The notes beneath the pieces are model-generated. The model was not told the origin of the DNA. It saw only the letters and a list, made by a program, of their open reading frames with translations, and did not search any database. Source: Antedon mediterranea (taxonomy: Eukaryota; Echinodermata; Crinoidea; Comatulida; Antedonidae). Taken from it: a stretch of DNA of 64,000 nucleotides. The DNA is taken from positions 22,773,070-22,837,069 of the forward strand of contig NC_092671.1 in the NCBI RefSeq assembly GCF_964355755.1, in the 5' to 3' direction. Shown here piece after piece: positions 23,270 to 37,480 of the stretch (its first letter is position 1; the number at the start of each line of letters is the position of its first letter). The position numbers and the translations under genes are program-made.

Positions 23270-26200
23270 AAAAACGCGCGCAAATTGTTCAATTCGACGT
23301 GCTCGTATGACGTGATTTTAAGTCGAAATTGTTTAAAAGTTGATAAAATTACTAAAAAAAAAGGCTAGAAAAACATAAATCACGCGAAGAAAATATGTTT
23401 TTAACGCTACATGCGCACCGCGCACGTAAACATTTGCGGGCACGTGGGAATTTTTGACATGCTCAAAATGTCATGATCAGCGTAGAAAGTTGATTAGAAA
23501 TTAATTTTGCGCATTTTAAAACTTTAAATGCGCGTGCGCGCGTAACTTCTTGTAAAACATGCCATTTTTAATCCACAAAAAGTTTCCTCTTGATATGACT
23601 TAAACTTTCACAAAGTGTCAATTAAAAATCACTTTTAGTTTTTAATCTATGATCAATCATAAAGAATCATAAAATCGCGCGTAAGTCACCTTAAGCAACT
23701 CTGACGTCTTTCAAAAATAGGAGGTGACCAACTTCAGGTAAATGTCCACATGTTGTCAAAGTTATGAAATGTTATGTTTACACATTTTAGAGAAACGCGC
23801 TGCACAAAAATAGCGAGAAAGAAAGAAGAATAATACAGGAAAAAAAAATATTGATCCCATACAATAACAAGGAGTTATCCGCCAAGTGCGGATAACTAAC
23901 TAGACATGAAACTCGTCACTTTGACGAGTTAGTTATTCGCACGACAAACGTCACGTGCACGTCATACGTTGGAATATTGCACAGAGAAAAAGATTATGGC
24001 ATTATGACCTGAACTGAAGAATATGATATTTTGTTAGTGCTGAATTCTGTCAATTTTGTGTCATATAGTATATACAGTATAATATGTATACATACATACA
24101 GTGTAAAATAAGTGAAATTATGGGACCTCCCATTTATTGCAATTTTTAACATGTTGACGGTTTTAAAATGAAACGCTAAGGTAGCAATTTCGGGAGGAAA
24201 TTATCTCAGCAACAACATATTAACGTGTAGAAGAAATTTGAATACGTGAAATATTGATGCGTGCTCTTTTAAATGTAATGAACTATTACGCAAAAAAAGA
24301 AAATATGACTTTTTTATTTAACTGGCCATATGATGACGTCACATCATTAGATTGGCAAAATTTTCACATGAAAAAACATAAATCACGCGAAAAAATAATG
24401 TTTTTAATGCTACGTGCAAGTAAAAATGTGCGCACGCATGGGAATTTTTTACATGCTCAAAATGACATGAAACGCGTAGAAAGTTGATTAGAAATTGATT
24501 TTTCGCATTGTAAAATTTTAAACGCGCGTGCGCGCGTAACTTCGTGTAAAACATGCCATTTTTAGTGCACAAAAAGTTAGCGCACGATATAAATTAGACT
24601 TTTGCTAAGTTTCAATTTAAATCGTTATATGGTTTTCGATCTATGTTAAATACGCGAAATTCATAAAAACGCGCGTAAGTCATGTTGCGCAACTCTGACG
24701 TCATTCAATTATAGGAAACCACAACCTCACGTGATTGCCCATATGTTGACAAAGTTATAAAATGTTAACTTTACACGTTTTAGAGATACGCTCTGCACAA
24801 AAATGACAGAAAGAAAGAAGAACTAGATTTGAACTCGTCACTTTGACGAGTTCGGGTTATCCGCGCATACGCAACATGCACATACTTTAAAGTATATGAA
24901 CCTCGACAATTATTATGCCATCCTTTGACATGAAATAAATATGTTTACAGTGCTGAATTGTACCTATTTTGTAGCATACATCATATTACAGTATTTACAG
25001 AATACACTGTATATGTTATATACAGTGTAGCATAGACGGAATTACGAGACCCATCATTTAAATCCAATTACTAAAACGATGACATCATCAAATTGACATA
25101 TAAAATAACAATTTTAGAAGATAATTATCTAATTAATTACATTAAAACAAATTTGAAGAATTTTGGGCACGTAAAAGTGAGATGCGGTCTCGTTTAAACG
25201 CAATGAACTTTTAAGCAAGAGGTGAAAATACGACTTTTTTTATTCAATTGGCCATATGATGACGTCACAACATCTGATTGGCAAAATGTTCACATGATTT
25301 CGTATCTACAATCCAATAGCTCCCAGAAAACGCTTTAATCATGATTATCACTTTTTATTCTGACGAGATATAACAGATTAAAATTTACTGTAAAGATGAA
25401 AAAATTGACCCACGTTATTTACATTTTTAGACATGATGACGTCATAAAAATTAAAATATTTTTAACTCCTGCGAAAGATAGTTGATTGACGTAGACAATA
25501 TTGAAATCTCGGGGAGAAATGGAATACGTATAAGCGAGATGCGCTCTGTTGAATGTGATGAGAAATAACGAAAGAGACAAAAATCCTATATTTTACATTC
25601 GTGTGGCCATACGATGATGTCATAACATCCGAGAGGTAAACATTCTGCATGAATTCATATCTACAATTTATCTTCTTGCATAATAAGTTAAAATTGGGGG
25701 TCACCTTCGATCCTGAAGAGCTATAATAGATTAAAAATAGGCATAATTTTGACAATATTTTGTAACTTTTTCAACTAAAACGCGCGCAAATGGTATAAAT
25801 CAACGTGTTCGTATGACGTCATTTAATTTCAAATGATGTCAATCTTTTTTAAAATGACTAGGAAAGGTTGGAAAATCATAATTCAAGAGAAAAAAACATG
25901 ATTTTCATGCTCCGTGCGCACCATACGCGTAAATTTGTTCGCGCGCGCAGGAATTTTTGACATGCTCAAAATGTCATGATCAGCGTAGAAAGTTGATTAG
26001 AAATTAATTTTGCACATTTTGAAACTTTAAATGCGCGTGCGCGCGTAACTTCTTGTGAAACATGCCATTTTTAATCCATAGAAAGTTTGCCCTTTATATG
26101 ACTTAAATTTTCACCAAGTGTCAATACAAAGTGACTTTTGGTTTATACTCTATGACCAATCATTGAAATTCATAAAATCGAGCGTAACTTACGCTACGCG

Positions 26201-26482
26201 ACTCTAACGTCATATAACAAAGTTTCCTGCACATCTACAGCTACAGGTCAATCTTATGACAAAGTTATACAATCTTATGTTGACATGGATGAGAGATATG
26301 CGTGCAACAAAATTCCGGGAAAGAAAGAAGAACAAAGAAGATGAAAAAAAGAAAGATATTTACAATAACAAGGGTTATCCGCAACTACTAAGTTGCGGAT
26401 AACCAAAAAAAAAAAAAAGATGATGAAACAGGACAGTTACAAGGAGTTATCCGCCATAGTGCGGATAACTAACTAGACATGT
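23270..26482 (+). repeat. macrosatellite, diverged leading units
   Basis: Diverged and partly rearranged copies of the 1.52-kb unit, with junction hairpins (stem AACTCGTCA, loop CTT) at 23910 and 24832. Hairpins GTTATCCGC/GCGGATAAC occur at about 23873, 26378 and 26445. Internal words include GCCATATGATGACGTCACA and GCGCGTGCGCGCGTAAC. Copies here differ by about 10-20 percent (visual estimate), so this end is older than the core array. Confidence 0.85.
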
Positions 26483-29400
26483 AACTCGTCACTTTGACGA
26501 GTTTGGTTATCCGCCGCGCAAGTGGTGCAACATTAACATTAAGGGGATAGGTTGAGGACAAAAGTAAGTGTTCACGTTGGAATTATGACCTGAACTGAAG
26601 AATATGATATGTTGTTATTGCTGAATTTTATATATAGTATACACAGTATAATCTCTATCCATATCACATACAGTGTAGAATAGGTGAAATTACGGTACCC
26701 ACTATTTATTGCAATTTTTAACATGTTGACGGTTTTAAAATGAAACGCGAAGGTAGCAATTCCGGAAGTAAATTATCTCAGCAACAACGTATTAGCGTGT
26801 AGAAGAAATTTGAACACGTAAAATATTGATGCGCGCTCTTTTAAATGTAATGAATTATGACGCAAAAGATGAAAATACGACCTTTTTTTTATTTAACTGG
26901 CCATATGATGACGTCACAACATCCGATTGGCAACATTTTTACATGATTTCGTATCTACAATCCAATAGCTTCCAGAAAACGTTTTAATCGTGATTATCAC
27001 ATTTTATTCTTACGAGCTATAACAGATTAAAATTTACTCTGAAGATGAAATTAATGCCACACGTAATTTAAATTTTTAGGCATGATGACGTCATAAAAAT
27101 AAAATTATTTTTAACTCATGCGAAAGATGGTTGATTGACCTAGACAATATCACAATCGGGGTGAAAATGGAAAACGGATAAGTGGAGATGCGCTCTATTA
27201 AATGTGATGAGCTATGACGAAAGATACAAAAATCCTAAATTTTATATTTGCGTGGCCATACGATGACGTCACAATGTCCGGTTAGCTATATTAATACCTG
27301 ATCCGATATCTGCAACTCATCAACTTCCAGAATATATCATCCACAAAAAGTTAGAAATTACGACTGTTTAAAAAAAGGCATATTTTTAACAAATTTGTTA
27401 ACCTTTTCATCAAAAACGCGCGCAAATTGTCCAATTCGACGTGCTCGTATGACGTAACTTTAAGTCGAAATTGTTTAAAAGTTGGTAAAATTACTAGAAG
27501 AGACTGGAAAAACATAAATCACGCGAAAAAATAATGTTTTTAATGCTACGTGCGCACCGCACACGTAAACATTTGCGCACGCGTGGGAATTTTTGACATG
27601 CTTAAAACGACATGAAACGCGTAGAAAGTTGATTAGAAATTAGTTTTGCGTATTTTGAAATTTTAAATTCGCGTGCACGCGTAACTTTGTGTAAAACACG
27701 CAATTTTTTTTCAACGGAAAGTTAGCGCATGATATAAATTAAACTTTTGAAAAGTTTCAATTTGAAATCTCATTTGGTTTTCGACCGATGTTAAATACGA
27801 GAAAATCGTTAAATCGTGCGTAAGTCACGTTGCGCAATTGTAAACATCATGAAAAGCTTCGCTTGACGACGTTACATAAATGTCAAAATGTTAACATAGT
27901 TAACAAAATGTTATGTTTGCAAGTTTTAGAGAAAAGCGTTACACAAAAATCATACAGAAAGAAAGAAGATGAAAACTAGACATGTAACTCGTCACTTTGA
28001 CGAGTTTGGTTATCCGCCGCGCAAGTGGTGCAACATTAACATTAAGGGGATAGGTTGAGGACAAAAGGAAGTGTTCACGTTGGCATTATGACCTGAACTG
28101 AAGAATATGATATGTTGTTATTGCTGAATTTTATTATTTAAATTCATATATAGTATACACAGTATAATCTGTATCCATATCACATACAGTGTAGAATAGG
28201 TGAAATTACGGGACCCGCTATTTAATGCAATTTTTAACATGTTGACGGTTTTAAAATGAAACGCGAAGGTAGCAATTCCGAAAGGAAATTATCTCAGCAA
28301 CAACGTATTAGCGTGTAGAAGAAATTTGAATACGTGAAATATTGATGCGCGCTCTTTTAAATGTAATGAATTATGACGCAAAAGATGAAAATACGACCTT
28401 TTTTATATAACTGGCCATATGATGACGTCACAACATCCGATTGGCAACATTTTTACATAATTTCGTATCTACAATCCAATAGCTTCCAGAAAAAGTTTTA
28501 ATCGTGATTATCACATTTTATTCTTATGAGCTATAACAGATTAAAATTTACTGTAAAGATGAAATTGATGCCACACGTGATTTAAATTTTTAGGCATGAT
28601 GACGTCAAAAAAATTAAAATATTTTTAACTCCTGCGAAAGATACTTGATTGACCTAGACAATATCAAAATCTGGGTGAAAATGGAAAACGGATAAGTGGA
28701 GATGCGCCCTATTCAATGTGATGAGCTATGACGAAAGGTACAAAAATCCTAAATTTTATATTCGCGTGGCCATACGATGACGTCACAATGTCCGGTTAGC
28801 CATATTAATAACTGATCCGATATCTACAACTCATCTACTTCCAGAATATGCCATCCACAAAAAGTTGACCGTCTAGTTTAGAAATTACGACTGTTTAAAA
28901 AAAGGCATATTTTAAACAAATTTTTTAACCTTTTCTTAAAAAACGCGCGCAAATTGTCCAATTCGACGTGCTCGTATGACGTATCTTTAAGTCGAAATTG
29001 TTTAAACTTTGGTAAAATTACTAGAAAAGGCTGGAAAAATATAAATCACGCGAAAAAAATACGTTTTCAATGCTACGTGCGCACCGCACACGTAAAAATG
29101 TGCGCACGCGTGGGAATTTTTGACATGCTTAAAACGACATGAATCGCGTAGAAAGTTGATTATAAATTAATTTTGCGCATTTTGAAATTTTAAATGCGCG
29201 TGCGCGCGTAACTTTGTGTAAAACACGCAATTTTTTTTCAACAGAAAGTTAGCGCATAATATAAATTAAACTTTTGCAAAGTTTCAAGTTGAAATGTTAT
29301 TTGGTTGTCGAGCTATGTTAAATACGACAAAATCGTTAAATCGCGCGTAAGTCACGTTGCGCAATTGTAAACATCATGAAAAGCTTCGCTGCACATCTTC

Positions 29401-32400
29401 ATGTGCATGACGATATGTTGAGAAAGTTACAAAATGTTATGTTTGCAAGTTTTAGAGAAAAGCGATCCACAAAAATCATACAGAAAGAAAGAAGACAAAC
29501 TAGACATGTAACTCGTCACTTTGACGAGTTTGGTTATCCGCCGCGCAAGTGGTGCAACATTAACATTAAGGGGATAGGTTGAGGACAAAAGGAAGTGTTC
29601 ACGTTGGCATTATGACCTGAACTGAAGAATATGATATGTTGTTATTGCTGAATTTTATTATTTAAATTCATATATAGTATACACAGTATAATCTGTATCC
29701 ATATCACATACAGTGACATACATAGAATAGGCGAAATTACGGGACCCGTTATTTATTGCAATTTTTAACATGTTGACGGTTTTAAAATGAAACGCGAAGG
29801 TAGCAATTCCGAAAGGAAATTATCTCAGCAACAACGTATTAGCGTGTAGAAGAAATTTGAATACGTGAAATATTGATGCGCGCTCGTTTAAATGTAATGA
29901 ATTATGACGCAAAAGATGAAAATACGACCTTTTTTATTTTACTGGCCATATGATGACGTCACAACATCCGATTGGCAACATTTTTACATAATTTCGTATC
30001 TACAATCCAATAGCTTCCAGAAAAAATTTTAATCGTGATTATCACATTTTATTCTTACGAGCTATAACAGATTAAAATTTACTGTAAAGATGAAATTATT
30101 GCCACACGTGATTTCAATTTTTAGGCATGATGACGTCATAAAAATTAAAATATTTTTAATTCATGCGAAAGATAGTTGATTGACCTAGACAATATCAAAA
30201 TCGGGGTGAAAATGGAAAACGGATAAGTGGAGATGCGCTCTATTCAATGTGATGAGCTATGACGAAAGATACAAAAATCCTAAATTTTATATTCGCGTGG
30301 CCATACGATGACGTCACAATGTCCGGTTGGCCATATTAATACCTGACCCGATATCTACAACTCATCTACTTCCAGAATATGCCATCCACAAAAAGTTGAC
30401 CGTCTAGTTTAGAAATTACGACTGTTTAAAAAAAGGCATATTTTAAACGAATTTTTTAACCTTTTCATAAAAAACGCGCGCAAATTGTCCAATTCGACGT
30501 GCTTGTATGACGTCTCTTTAAGTCGAAATTGTTTAAAATTTGGTAAAATTACTTGCAAAGGCTGGAAAAACAGAAATCACGTGAAAAAAATACGTTTTCA
30601 ATGCTACGTGCGCACCGCACACGTAAAAATATGCGCACGCGTGGGAATTTTTGACATGCTTAAAACGACATGAAACGCGTAGAAAGTTGATTATAAATTA
30701 ATTTTGCGCATTTTGAAATTTTAAATGCGCGTGCGCGCGTAACTTTGTGTAAAACACGCAATTTTTTTCCAACAGAAAGTTAGCGCATGATATAAATTAA
30801 ACTTTTGCAAAGTTTCACTTTAAAATGTTGTTTCGTTTTTGACATATGTTAAATACGAGAAAATCGTTAAATCACGCGTACGTCACGTTGCGCAATTGTA
30901 AACATCATGAAAAGCTTCGCTTGACGACGTTACATAAATGTCAAAATGTTAACATAGTTAACAAAATGTTATGTTTGCAAGTTTTAGAGAAAAACGTGCC
31001 ACAAAAATCATACAGAAAGAAAGAAGAACTAGACATGTAACTCGTCACTTTGACGAGTTTGGTTATCCGCCGCGCAAGTGGTGCAACATTAACATTAAGG
31101 GGATAGGTTGAGGACAAAAGGAAGTGTTCACGTTGGCATTATGACCTGAACTGAAGAATATGATATGTTGTTATTGCTGAATTTTATTATTTAAATTCAT
31201 ATATAGTATACACAGTATAATCTGTATCCATATCACATACAGTGAAGAATAGGTGAAATTACGGGACCCGCTATTTATTGCAATTTTTAACATGTTGACG
31301 GTTTTAAAATGAAACGCGAAGGTAGCAATTCCGAAAGGAAATTATCTCAGCAACAACGTATTAGCGTGTAGAAGAAATTTGAATACGTGAAATATTGATG
31401 CGCGCTCTTTTAAATGTAATGAATTATGACGCAAAAGATGAAAATACGACCTTTTTTATTTAACTGGCCATATGATGACGTCACAACATCCGATTGGCAA
31501 CATTTTTACATAATTTCGTATCTACAATCCAATAGCTTCCAGAAAAAGTTTTAATCGTGATTATCACATTTTGTTCTTACGAGCTATAACAGATTAAAAT
31601 TTACTGTAAAGATGAAATTAATGCCACGCGTGATTTAAATTTTTAGGCACGATGACGTCAAAAAAATTAAAATATTTTTAACTCATGCGAAAGATAGTTG
31701 ATTGACCTAGACAATATCAAAATCGGGGTGAAAATGGAAAACGGATAAGTGGAGATGCGCTCTATTCAATGTGATGAGCTATGACGAAAGATACAAAAAT
31801 CCTAAATTTTATATTCGCGTGGCCATACAATGACGTCACAATGTCCGGTTAGCCATATTAATACCTGATCCAATATCTACAACTCATCTATTTCCAGAAT
31901 ATGCCATCCACAAAAAGTTGACCGTCTAGTTTAGAAATTACGACTGTTTAAAAAAAGGCATATTTTAAACGAATTTTTTAACCTTTTCATAAAAAACGCG
32001 CGCAAATTGTCCAATTCGACGTGCTCGTATGACGTATCTTTAAGTCGAAATTGTTTAAAATTTGGTAAAATTACTAGAAAAGGCTGGAAAAACATAAATT
32101 ACGCGAAAAAAATACGTTTTCAATGCTACGTGCGCACCGCACACGTAAAAATGTGCGCACGCGTGGGAATTTTTGACATGCTTAAAACGACATGAAACGC
32201 GTAGAAAGTTGATTATAAATTAATTTTGCGCATTTTGAAATTTTATATGCGCGTGCGCGCGTAACTTTGTGTAAAACACGCAATTTTTTTTCAACAGAAA
32301 GTTAGCGCATGATATAAATTAAACTTTTGCAAAGTTTCAAGTTGAAATGTTATTTGGTTGTCGAGCTATGTTAAATACGACAAAATCGTTAAATCACGCG

Positions 32401-34085
32401 TAAGTCACGTTGCGCAATTTTAAACATCATGAAAAGCTTCGCTGCACATCTTCATGTGCACGACGATATGTTGAGAAAGTTACAAAATGTTATGTTTGCA
32501 AGTTTTCGAGAAAAGCGTTCCACAAAAATCATACAGAAAGAAAGAAGAGAACTAGACATGTAACTCGTCAATTTGACGAGTTTGGTTATCCGCCGCGCAA
32601 GTGGTGCAACATAAACATTAAGAGGATAGGTTGAGGACAAAAGGAAGTGTTCACGTTGGCATTATGACCTGAACTGAAGAATATGATATGTTGTTATTGC
32701 TGAATTTTATTATTTAAATTCATATATAGTATACACAGTATCTGTATCCATATCACATACAGTGTAGAATAGGTGAAATTACGGGACCCGCTATTTATTG
32801 CAATTTTTAACATGTTGACGGTTTTAAAATGAAACGCGAAGGTAGCAATTCCGAAAGGAAATTATCTCAGCAACAACGTATTAGCGTGTAGAAGAAATTT
32901 GAATACGTGAAATATTGATGCGCACTCTTTTAAATGTAATGAATTATGACGCAAAAGATGAAAATACGACCTTTTTTGTTTAACTAGCCATATGATGACG
33001 TCACAACATCCGATTGGCAACATTTTTACATAATTTCGTATCTACAATCCAATAGCTTCCAGAAAAAGTTTTAATCGTGATTATCACATTTTATTCTTAC
33101 GAGCTATAACAGATTAAAATTTACTGTAAAGATGAAATTAATGCCACACGTGATTTAAATTTTTAGGCATGATGACGTCAAAAAAATTAAAATATTTTTA
33201 ACTCATGCGAAAGATACTTGATTTACCTAGACAATATCAAAATCGGGGTGAAAATGGAAAACGGATAAGTGGAGATGCGCTCTATTCAATGTGATGAGCT
33301 ATGACGAAAGATACAAAAATCCTAAATTTTATATTCGTGTGGCCATACGATGACGTCACAATGTCCAGTTAGCCATATTACTACCTGATTCGATATCTAC
33401 AACTCATCTACTTCCAGAATATGCCATCCACAAAAAGTTGACCGTCTAGTTTAGAAATTACGACTGTTTAAAAAAAGGCATATTTTAAACGAATTTTTTA
33501 ACCTTTTCATAAAAAACGCGCGCCAATTGTCCAATTCGACGTGCTCGTATGACGTATCTTTAAGTCGAAATTGTTTAAAATTTGGTAAAATTACTTGAAA
33601 AAGCTGGAACAACATAAATCACGCGAAAAAAATACGTTTTCAATGCTACGTGCGCACCGCACACGTAAAAATGTGCGCACGCGTGGGAATTTTTGACATG
33701 CTTAAAACGACATGAAACGCGTAGAAAGTTGATTATAAATTAATTTTGCGCATTTTGAAATTTTATATGCGCGTGCGCGCGTAACTTTGTGTAAAACACG
33801 CAATTTTTTTTCAACAGAAAGTTAGCGCATGATATAAATTAAACTTTTGCAAAGTTTCAAGTTGAAATGTTATTTGGTTGTCGAGCTATGTTAAATACGA
33901 CAAAATCGTTAAATCGCGCGTAGGTCACGTTGCGCAATTGTATATATCATGAAAAGCTTCGCTGCACATCTTCATGTGCATGACGATATGTTGAGAAAGT
34001 TACAAAATGTTATGTTTGCAAGTTTTCGAGAAAAGCGTTCCACAAAAATCATACAGAAAGAAAGAAGAGAAATAACTAGACATGT
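26483..34085 (+). repeat. macrosatellite core: five homogeneous tandem units of about 1.52 kb
   Basis: Unit starts, taken at the hairpin AACTCGTCA-CTT-TGACGAGTT, are at 26483, 27985, 29510, 31039, 32562 and 34086, giving periods of 1502, 1525, 1529, 1523 and 1524 bp. The units look nearly identical by eye. Each carries TTATCCGCCGCGCAAGTGG after the hairpin, four TGACGT-type motifs (mostly ATGATGACGTCA), a CG-rich palindromic stretch GCGCGTGCGCGCGTAAC, and an end AGAAAGAAAGAAG. Each unit contains two diverged halves of about 385 bp. No conserved protein is encoded. Confidence 0.95.
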
Positions 34086-35624
34086 AACTCGTCACTTTGA
34101 CGAGTTAGTTATCCGCACTACAAACGCCACGTGCACGTCATACGTTAGAATATTGCACACAGAAAAAAATTATGGCATTATGACCTGATCTGAAGAATAT
34201 GATATGTTGTTAGTGCTGAATTCTGTCAATTTTGTGTCATATAGTATATACATGAAAACAGTATAATCTGTATACATGTTACATACAGTGTAGAAGAGGT
34301 GAAATTACGGGACCCGCCATTTATTCAAATTTGTAACATGGCGACGGTATCAAGATGAAACACTAAGATAGCAATTTCGGAAGGAAATTATCTCAGCAAC
34401 AACATATTAACGTGTAGAAGAAATTTGAATACGTTTAATATTGATGCGCGCTCTTTTAAATATAATGAACTATGACGAAAAATATGAAAATACGACATTT
34501 TTTATTCAACTGGCCATATGATGACGTCACAAGATCCGATTGGGAAAATGTTTACATAAATTCGCATCTACAATCCAATAGCTTCCAGAAAACGTTTTAA
34601 TCATGATTATCACGTTTTATTCTGACGAGCTATAACAGATTGAAATTTACTGTAAGGACGAAAATAAGTGACCCACGTTATTACATTTTTAGACATGATG
34701 ACGTCATAAATTTTAAAATATTTTTAACTCATACGAAAGATAGTTGATTGACCTAGATAATATGAAAATCGGGGTAAAAATGGAAAACAGATAATTGGAG
34801 ATGCGCTCTATTAAATGTCATGCGCTATGATGAAAGATACAAAAATCCTATATTTTATATTCGCGTGGGCATACGGTGACGTCACAATGTCCGGTTAGCC
34901 ATATTAATGCATGATTTAAAATCTACAACTCATCAACTTTCAGAATATGCAATAAAAATAACTTTCACCGTTTAGTTTAGGAACTATAACTGTTTAAAAA
35001 AGGGCATAATTTTGACAAATTTTGACGACTTTTTGAACTTTTTCATCAAAAATGCACGTAAATTATCCAATTCGACGTGCCCGTATGACGTAATTTTAAG
35101 TCGAAATTGTTCAAAAGTTGGTAAAATTACTAGAAAAGGCTGGAAAAACATAAATCACGTGAAAAAAATGGTTTTCAACGCTACGTGCGTACCGCACGCG
35201 TAAAAAAATGCGCGTACGTGGGAATTTTTTACATGCTCAAAATGACATGAAACGCGTAGAAAGTTGATTAGAAATTGATTCTTCGCATTTTAAAATTTTA
35301 AACGCGCGTGCGCGCGTAACTTCCTGTGAAACATGCCATTTTTTTTTCACATTCTGTTAGCGCAAGATATCAATTAAACTTTCGTTAAGTTTCAATTTAA
35401 ACTGCTATATGGTTTTCAATCTATGTTAAAAATGCGAAATTCGTAAAAACGCGCGTAAGTCATGTTGCGCAACTCTGACGTCATTCAAAAATAGGAGGTG
35501 CACAACTTCACCTGAATGCCCTCATGCTGACAAAGTTATAACATGTTATGTTTACACGTTTTTGAGATACGCGAGACACAAAAATAGAGGAGAAAGAAAG
35601 AAAAAAAAAAAAAAGTAACAGGAC
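34086..35624 (+). repeat. macrosatellite, diverged trailing unit
   Basis: One further unit in the same orientation with clear divergence from the core and the hairpin followed by AGTTATCCGC. It ends at an A-rich stretch before the hairpin array. Confidence 0.85.
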
Positions 35625-35945
35625 AGTTACAAGGAGTTATCCGCTGAATGCGGATAACTAAAAAGTTGATGTTGATGATGATTTCGTACAATCACAAGAG
35701 GTTATCCTGCAACTTCGTTGCGGATAACCAAATAAAAAGTTGATGTTGATGATGATTTCGTACAATCACAAGAGGTTATCCTGCAACTTCGTTGCGGATA
35801 ACCAAAAATAAAAAGTTGATGTTGATTTCGTACAATCACAAGAGGTTATCAGCAACTTCGTTGCGGATAACCAATAAAAAGTTGATGTTGATGATTTCGT
35901 ACAATCACAAGAGGTTATCCTGCAACTTCGTTGCGGATAACCAAC
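35625..35945 (+). repeat. array of five GGTTATCC hairpins
   Basis: Five modules with a spacing of about 65-75 bp. Each has a leader GATTTCGTACAATCACAAG and a hairpin GGTTATCC(T)GCAAC-TTC-GTTGCGGATAACC; the first is a variant, GTTATCCGC-TGAAT-GCGGATAAC. Hairpins lie near 35636-35658, 35700-35730, 35774-35803, 35844-35873 and 35912-35942. GTTGATGTTGATGATGAT precedes most of them. Confidence 0.92.
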
Positions 35946-37480
35946 TAGAATTTAATTCGTCACTTTGACGAATTATAGGTGATCATTTTTATCATTTTAA
36001 TGAAATTAAAACTTTTTAAACATGCACGTACGTTAACATACGATCGTAAAAAGTTGATGTATGCCATCCTATGACATGATGCATACGCTTATAGTGCTGA
36101 GTTGTGCATGCCATATACAATATGTACAGTATATACTGTATATCTATATACAGTGTAGCATAGGTGAAATTACGGGACACACATCATGTTCTAATTTTTT
36201 GGTATGATGGAATTATCAAAATAAACTCAAAGATGACAATTTCGAAAGATAATGAATTGAGCAAATAAATATAAGAATTGCAAGAGAATCTGGCACGTAG
36301 AAGCGCTGTGCGCGCTGTTTGAAATTTGTATAACTTTGACGAAAAAGATGAAAAAATTACTTTTTAACTTCATCTGGCCATATGTTAACGTCACAACATA
36401 TCGATAGGCTTGGTTTTTATATGAATTCATATCTACATTTCATCAGCTTTCATAATAAATTATAATCATCAAGGTAACCTTCAATTCTGAAGAGCTGTAA
36501 GATATTCAAATTTACGGCAAAGGTGAAATTACACGACCTACGTTATTCAAGTTTTTACGCGTGATGACGTCATCAAAATGAAAACACTGACAACTTATGA
36601 TAAAGATAAATAATTAAGCAAGCACACACTGAAATTTGTGCGAAAATCGAGCTCAAATAGCGGAGATGCGCTCTATTGAATGTGATAACCTACACAAAAC
36701 GGAAAAAAATCCTAATTTTTAAATTCAAGTGGCAATTTGATGACGTAATACCATTTTGTACGTCTAATGTGTATATACATTTATATCTACAACTCAATGG
36801 CTTCCCGAATAAGTTAAAAAACTTAGGGGTCATCGTGCATTCTGAAGAATTATTTTCATTTTAAAAATGCCTTATTTTTCATCATTTTCAGCACTTTTAT
36901 GCAATTAATGTGCGCATTTCGTCACTTTTAACATGCTCGTATAGCGTTATTTTAAGTCGGAACGGACTCAAATTTGGTGAATGTACTAAGGATGGTGAGT
37001 AGAATGCGATTTCTACAAAAAATTCGTATTTTTACGCTTTTTAAGAATTGCGCGCGCAAAAACGCATTTTTGAAACACGCAAATAGCCTAATTCATGCTC
37101 TAAATAGATCAAAACTTAATTTTGAGCTTTTTAATTTTTTAACGCGCGATCTCACGCGTATGACCCTACGTGCGCGTGCCTTTTATTGGTTAATATATTT
37201 ACCTTTTACCTGAAGTTTACGTATTGTGAATTTTATTGATATGTGATAAAGAGTTATGGCGATATGATTGATAATGTGAAAAAAAAAAAAAAAAAAAAAA
37301 TGGCGTATAAATGACGTCATGGTTGAGTGATCACGCTGAAAAGCTTATTAGGATTAAGTTACAGTATTTGAAAGATATTGTGAAAATTTTGTCATCTTCA
37401 ACATTCAACTTTTTGAGATAATTGTTACACAAAATCTGTACAGAGAGAAATAAAGAATAAAGATTTCATACAATAACAAT
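35946..37480 (+). repeat. strongly diverged macrosatellite-related block
   Basis: Starts with a variant hairpin (AATTCGTCA/TGACGAATT at 35954) and keeps the order of satellite words (GTGTAGCATAGGTGAAATTACG, GATGACGTCATCAAAATG, TTTTAAGTCGGAA), with much substitution. An A-tract lies at 37278-37300. The segment 36880-37500 has an inverted copy at 47500-48130. Confidence 0.8.

Noticed and set aside
28954-32195. Recurring 62-codon frame in each macrosatellite unit
   Set aside because: It begins with TTG, not ATG. Its conservation follows from the recent origin of the units, and diverged units break it. No protein family is recognised.
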